A DNA stretch of 64,000 bases. It comes from Alphaproteobacteria bacterium (GTDB lineage Bacteria; Myxococcota_A; UBA796; GCA-2862545). Every line of letters begins with the position of its first letter. Position 1 is the stretch's first letter. The DNA lies in assembly GCA_020632885.1 (NCBI GenBank), contig JACKEQ010000003.1, positions 563,425 through 627,424 on the forward strand, read 5' to 3'. The position numbers and the translations under genes were made by a program. Shown piece after piece: positions 61,740 through 64,000 of this stretch. Below the pieces are notes generated by a model. That model made no database searches, had not been told where the DNA came from, and was given only the letters and a program-made list of their open reading frames with translations.

Positions 61740-62727
61740 CCGCGACCTCCCCGGGCTCCGCGAAGAACGCCTCGACCGACTCCACGGCCTCCTCGAGCGA
61801 CTGGCTGTGCAGGATGCCGTCGCGGAGGCGCGCGCCGCCCTCCACGCCGTCCGTGAAGTGGCGCGCGATCTTCTTGAAGCGCCCGAGCACGCCGCGGTCG
61901 TCGCGGAAGTTGGGCCGGATGGCCTCGAGGTAGCCGAGGAGCACGCGCTTGCGCTCGAGCGCGTCCACCACCACGGGCGGACGGCCGTGCAGGGCCGCCT
62001 GGATCTGCCGGAACACCCAGGGGTCGCGCATCGCACCCCGCCCGATCATCAGCCCGTCGGCGCCGGTGGCCTCGAGGGTCTGGAGCGCGGACACCGCGTC
62101 CACGATGTCGCCGTTCGCGATCACCGGGATGGACACGGACGCCTTCACGCGCCGGATCGTGTCGAGCTCGCGCACGCCGCCGTAGAGATCGGTGCGCGTG
62201 CGCCAGTGCACGGCGAGTCCCTCGGCCCCCTCCTCCTCGCACATCCGCGCGATCTCGGGCGCGTTGCGGTGGTCGGGGTCCCATCCCGCCCGCATCTTCA
62301 CGGTGAACGGCAGCGGGGTCGCGGCCCTCATGGCGGCGACGATGCGCCGGGACAGGTCCGGCTCCTTCATCAGCGCGCTGCCCCCGCTGCGCTGGCAGAC
62401 CTTCTTGCTCGGGCAGCCCATGTTCAGGTCCAGGATGTCGGCTCCGAGGTCGCTCACGATGCGCGCGCCCTCGGCCATGACCTCGGGGTCGTTGCCGTAG
62501 ATCTGGATCGCGATGGGATGCTCGTCCGCGTCGAACATCGCCAGATCCAGGGCCTGGCGGATGGACAGCTTGAGGTTGCGGGCCGGGATGAACTCGGTGT
62601 GCACGAGCCCGCAGCCACCGATCGACCGGATCAGGCGCCGGAACGTGAGGTCGGTGACCCCCTCCATGGGCGCCAGCGCGAGGCCGGGCTCCACGGCGAC
62701 GTCCCGGATCCGGTAGCCCAGGCTCAT
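61726..62727 (-). CDS. dus: tRNA-dihydrouridine synthase (DusB-like)
   Basis: 333 residues. FMN-dependent reduction of uridine in tRNA D-loops. Motifs: LALAPMEGVTDLTFR, QIYGNDP, LDLNMGCPSKKV with the catalytic Cys, TVKMRAGW, VHWRTRTDLYGG (His replaces part of the usual HGRT), PVIANGDI and MIGRGAMRDPW. The ATG at 62727 overlaps the preceding stop by 4 bp. The 3' end overlaps the convergent kinase gene by 14 bp. It leads a small coupled set with the two genes upstream. Confidence 0.93.
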   Translation of the reverse strand: MSLGYRIRDVAVEPGLALAPMEGVTDLTFRRLIRSIGGCGLVHTEFIPARNLKLSIRQALDLAMFDADEHPIAIQIYGNDPEVMAEGARIVSDLGADILDLNMGCPSKKVCQRSGGSALMKEPDLSRRIVAAMRAATPLPFTVKMRAGWDPDHRNAPEIARMCEEEGAEGLAVHWRTRTDLYGGVRELDTIRRVKASVSIPVIANGDIVDAVSALQTLEATGADGLMIGRGAMRDPWVFRQIQAALHGRPPVVVDALERKRVLLGYLEAIRPNFRDDRGVLGRFKKIARHFTDGVEGGARLRDGILHSQSLEEAVESVEAFFAEPGEVAVRAS

Positions 62728-63302
62728 CGCTGGACGGGGACCTCGGAGAGCCCGAGGGCACCGATCAGGGCGTCCTCCTCGGCGTCCGCCTCCGCACGGA
62801 ACCAGTGGCGCACGTAGTCGCGGCCCTCGAGCGTGACGAGGGACGCCCGTTCCTCGAGCCCGACGGCATCGAGGGCGTCGCGGAACACCGGGTCGTCCGG
62901 GTAGGCGTAGAGCGTGCCGTCCCGGTCGAGCACGATCTGCTCCTGCAGCCCCCCGCGCACCCAGATCTCGCAGCGCGCATCGCGGTAGAGAAGCGTGCTG
63001 GCGGCCTCCAGCGCGGCGAGCACGGCCTGGGGCTGCAGCTCGAGGCCGACGAAGTCGCGGCCGGGGTGCCCCTCGGGCTTGGGGTCACGACGGTCGATCT
63101 TCTGGCGGTACAGGACGGACAGCGGGGGCTTCAGCGCCGCCACGAGGGCCGCGTGCACCGCACCCAGGCGGTCTTCCGACACCGTGGCGCACAGCCGGGT
63201 GGAGCCCGAGGTGTCCATCTCGCCCGCGTAGGCCGTGTCGACCTCCCAGCCGTCCAGCTCACCGGTCTCCAGGCAGGACGATGCCTTGGCGTTCGCGCTC
63301 AT
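62724..63302 (-). CDS. Hypothetical protein coupled to dus
   Basis: 192 residues, soluble, with two halves (VGLELQPQAVLAALEAASTL, VLDRDGTLYAYPDDPVFRDA) that look like a small alpha/beta protein. No signal peptide. It overlaps both neighbours by 4 bp, so the three genes 63299-61726 are translated as a unit. I do not recognise the family. Confidence 0.65.
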   Translation of the reverse strand: MSANAKASSCLETGELDGWEVDTAYAGEMDTSGSTRLCATVSEDRLGAVHAALVAALKPPLSVLYRQKIDRRDPKPEGHPGRDFVGLELQPQAVLAALEAASTLLYRDARCEIWVRGGLQEQIVLDRDGTLYAYPDDPVFRDALDAVGLEERASLVTLEGRDYVRHWFRAEADAEEDALIGALGLSEVPVQR

Positions 63303-63823
63303 CGGTCGGCCTCCAGGAAGCGGCCGATGGCCTCGTTGGTCTTCTCGAGGTTCGGCGTGATGAGCGAGACGATGAACTTCTCGATCTGGGGCGCCAGGCG
63401 CTTGCCCACGAAGGACGGGACGCCGGGCACGGCGTGCAGGGCGATGGACAGCTCGCCCACCAGCCGGACGCGCGTGGCGTCGCCGTCGGGCTCGAGGAAG
63501 GTCTGGCCATGGCAGGTGACGGCATCGGTGAAGGCCCGCGTCGCGATGCGCCACTCGCAGCGGGTGTCCGCCGTGTACCAGGTGGCGTGGTCGTCCCAGC
63601 GCAGGTGCTCGGGCCGCAGGACCTTGCTCGCGATGGCCGGGATCTCCCGGTCGCTCACCCACTCGTTGTGCAGGACGACCCGGTCGTCCTGCTCCTGACG
63701 GGACAGGACGCGGATCTCCGCGACGTCGTCCACGAAGGCCGCGACCTCGGGCATCCGATCGCGGTACGCCGCGAACACTCGGTCGATCGGGTGGTACAGG
63801 CGGGTCTCGCTGCGGATCTCCAT
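63299..63823 (-). CDS. SRPBCC-fold (START-like, DUF2505-type) protein
   Basis: 174 residues. The opening strand (EIRSETRLYHPIDRVFAAYRD) and the long terminal helix (PQIEKFIVSLITPNLEKTNE) with beta strands between are typical of Bet v1/START-like ligand-binding proteins, closest in feel to DUF2505. The ligand is unknown. ATG 63823 has AAGGAG nine bases upstream; GTG 63829 would be too close to it. The stop overlaps the next start by 4 bp. Confidence 0.75.
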   Translation of the reverse strand: MEIRSETRLYHPIDRVFAAYRDRMPEVAAFVDDVAEIRVLSRQEQDDRVVLHNEWVSDREIPAIASKVLRPEHLRWDDHATWYTADTRCEWRIATRAFTDAVTCHGQTFLEPDGDATRVRLVGELSIALHAVPGVPSFVGKRLAPQIEKFIVSLITPNLEKTNEAIGRFLEADR

Positions 63824-63869
63824 GCCCACGTGCTCCTTCGGCGCTGGGACAGCGCGCCGGGGCGTGCTG

Positions 63870-63875
63870 TAACAT
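63870..63875 (+). promoter_or_regulatory. Candidate -10 of leaderless promoter (TAACAT)
   Basis: TAACAT, six bases (CGGTGG), then ATG at 63882, with no ribosome-binding site. This is the same spacing as at 45569-45581 and 12154-12147. Confidence 0.35.
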
Positions 63876-63881
63876 CGGTGG

Positions 63882-64000
63882 ATGGACAGCCGTTGGCTCG
63901 ACGAAGACGATCAACACGCGCTGGACGAGCTGCTGCTCGGTTCGCCCGTGGCGAACCTCTTCCTCCTCTCGCTCTCGGAGGACCCTTCCGTGGGAGCCGC
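63882..64000 (+). CDS. Start of a possible GNAT-family protein (truncated by window end)
   Basis: 39 residues are visible: MDSRWLDEDDQHALDELLLG followed by SPVANLFLLSLSEDPSVG. The VANLFLL stretch resembles the N-terminal part of some bacterial acetyltransferases (DUF4081/GNAT). The gene continues past the window, so identity is uncertain. Confidence 0.45.
   Translation, partial: MDSRWLDEDDQHALDELLLGSPVANLFLLSLSEDPSVGA

Overview
The window looks like a chromosomal segment of a high-GC member of the Myxococcota (myxobacteria and relatives). The support is: a C-terminal MYXO-CTERM-type sorting tail (Cys, hydrophobic stretch, Arg-Arg-Arg) on a signal-peptide-bearing beta-helix protein; three secreted proteins built from MopE-type Asp-rich metal-binding repeats; many small lipoproteins; a Ser/Thr kinase with a C-terminal membrane anchor; and an isoleucyl-tRNA synthetase with a large insertion after KxSKS. 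I found no rRNA, tRNA, transposase, prophage or CRISPR array. Genes are very tightly packed: most convergent pairs abut or overlap.

Layout. 87-4331: TPR array fused to a ClpA/ClpB-type double AAA+ unfoldase. 4262-5047: lipoprotein whose main domain reappears at the C-terminus of the TolA-like protein at 56697-58568. 5067-7498: EF-P and its two modification enzymes (epmB divergent from efp-epmA). 7483-18398: mostly lipoproteins, two related membrane proteins and a 1125-residue MopE-repeat protein. A decayed tandem duplication (about 13330-15295) carries two copies of an inverted-repeat element and has given the gene at 15031-15969 a chimeric tail. 18482-24223: ileS followed by a winged-helix/ATPase/TPR regulator. 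24210-28876: lipoprotein, fatty-acid-hydroxylase-like enzyme, and four translationally coupled genes of unknown function. 28951-33253: pheS-pheT and a LanC-like protein. 33291-33450: a 91-bp tandem repeat. 33499-40415: metallophosphatase and a 2005-residue modular beta-helix lipoprotein. 40416-44686: a macro-like/SIR2 protein and the MYXO-CTERM beta-helix protein. 44745-47799: small hypothetical genes.

47884-60071 is a co-directional run of eleven genes with mostly tiny gaps. In transcription order it encodes a TPR lipoprotein, a small exported beta protein, a TolA-like coiled-coil protein, a second lipoprotein, a peptide-type ABC transporter (binding protein, two permeases, two ATPases), a probable outer-membrane barrel protein and a TolB-like propeller. 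I read this as one cell-envelope machine coupling a Dpp/Opp-like importer to periplasmic spanning proteins; I know of no described system with this composition, and it is the best candidate here for an undescribed system. 60267-64000 holds the divergent membrane-anchored kinase, a dus-led set of housekeeping genes and the start of a gene that runs off the window.
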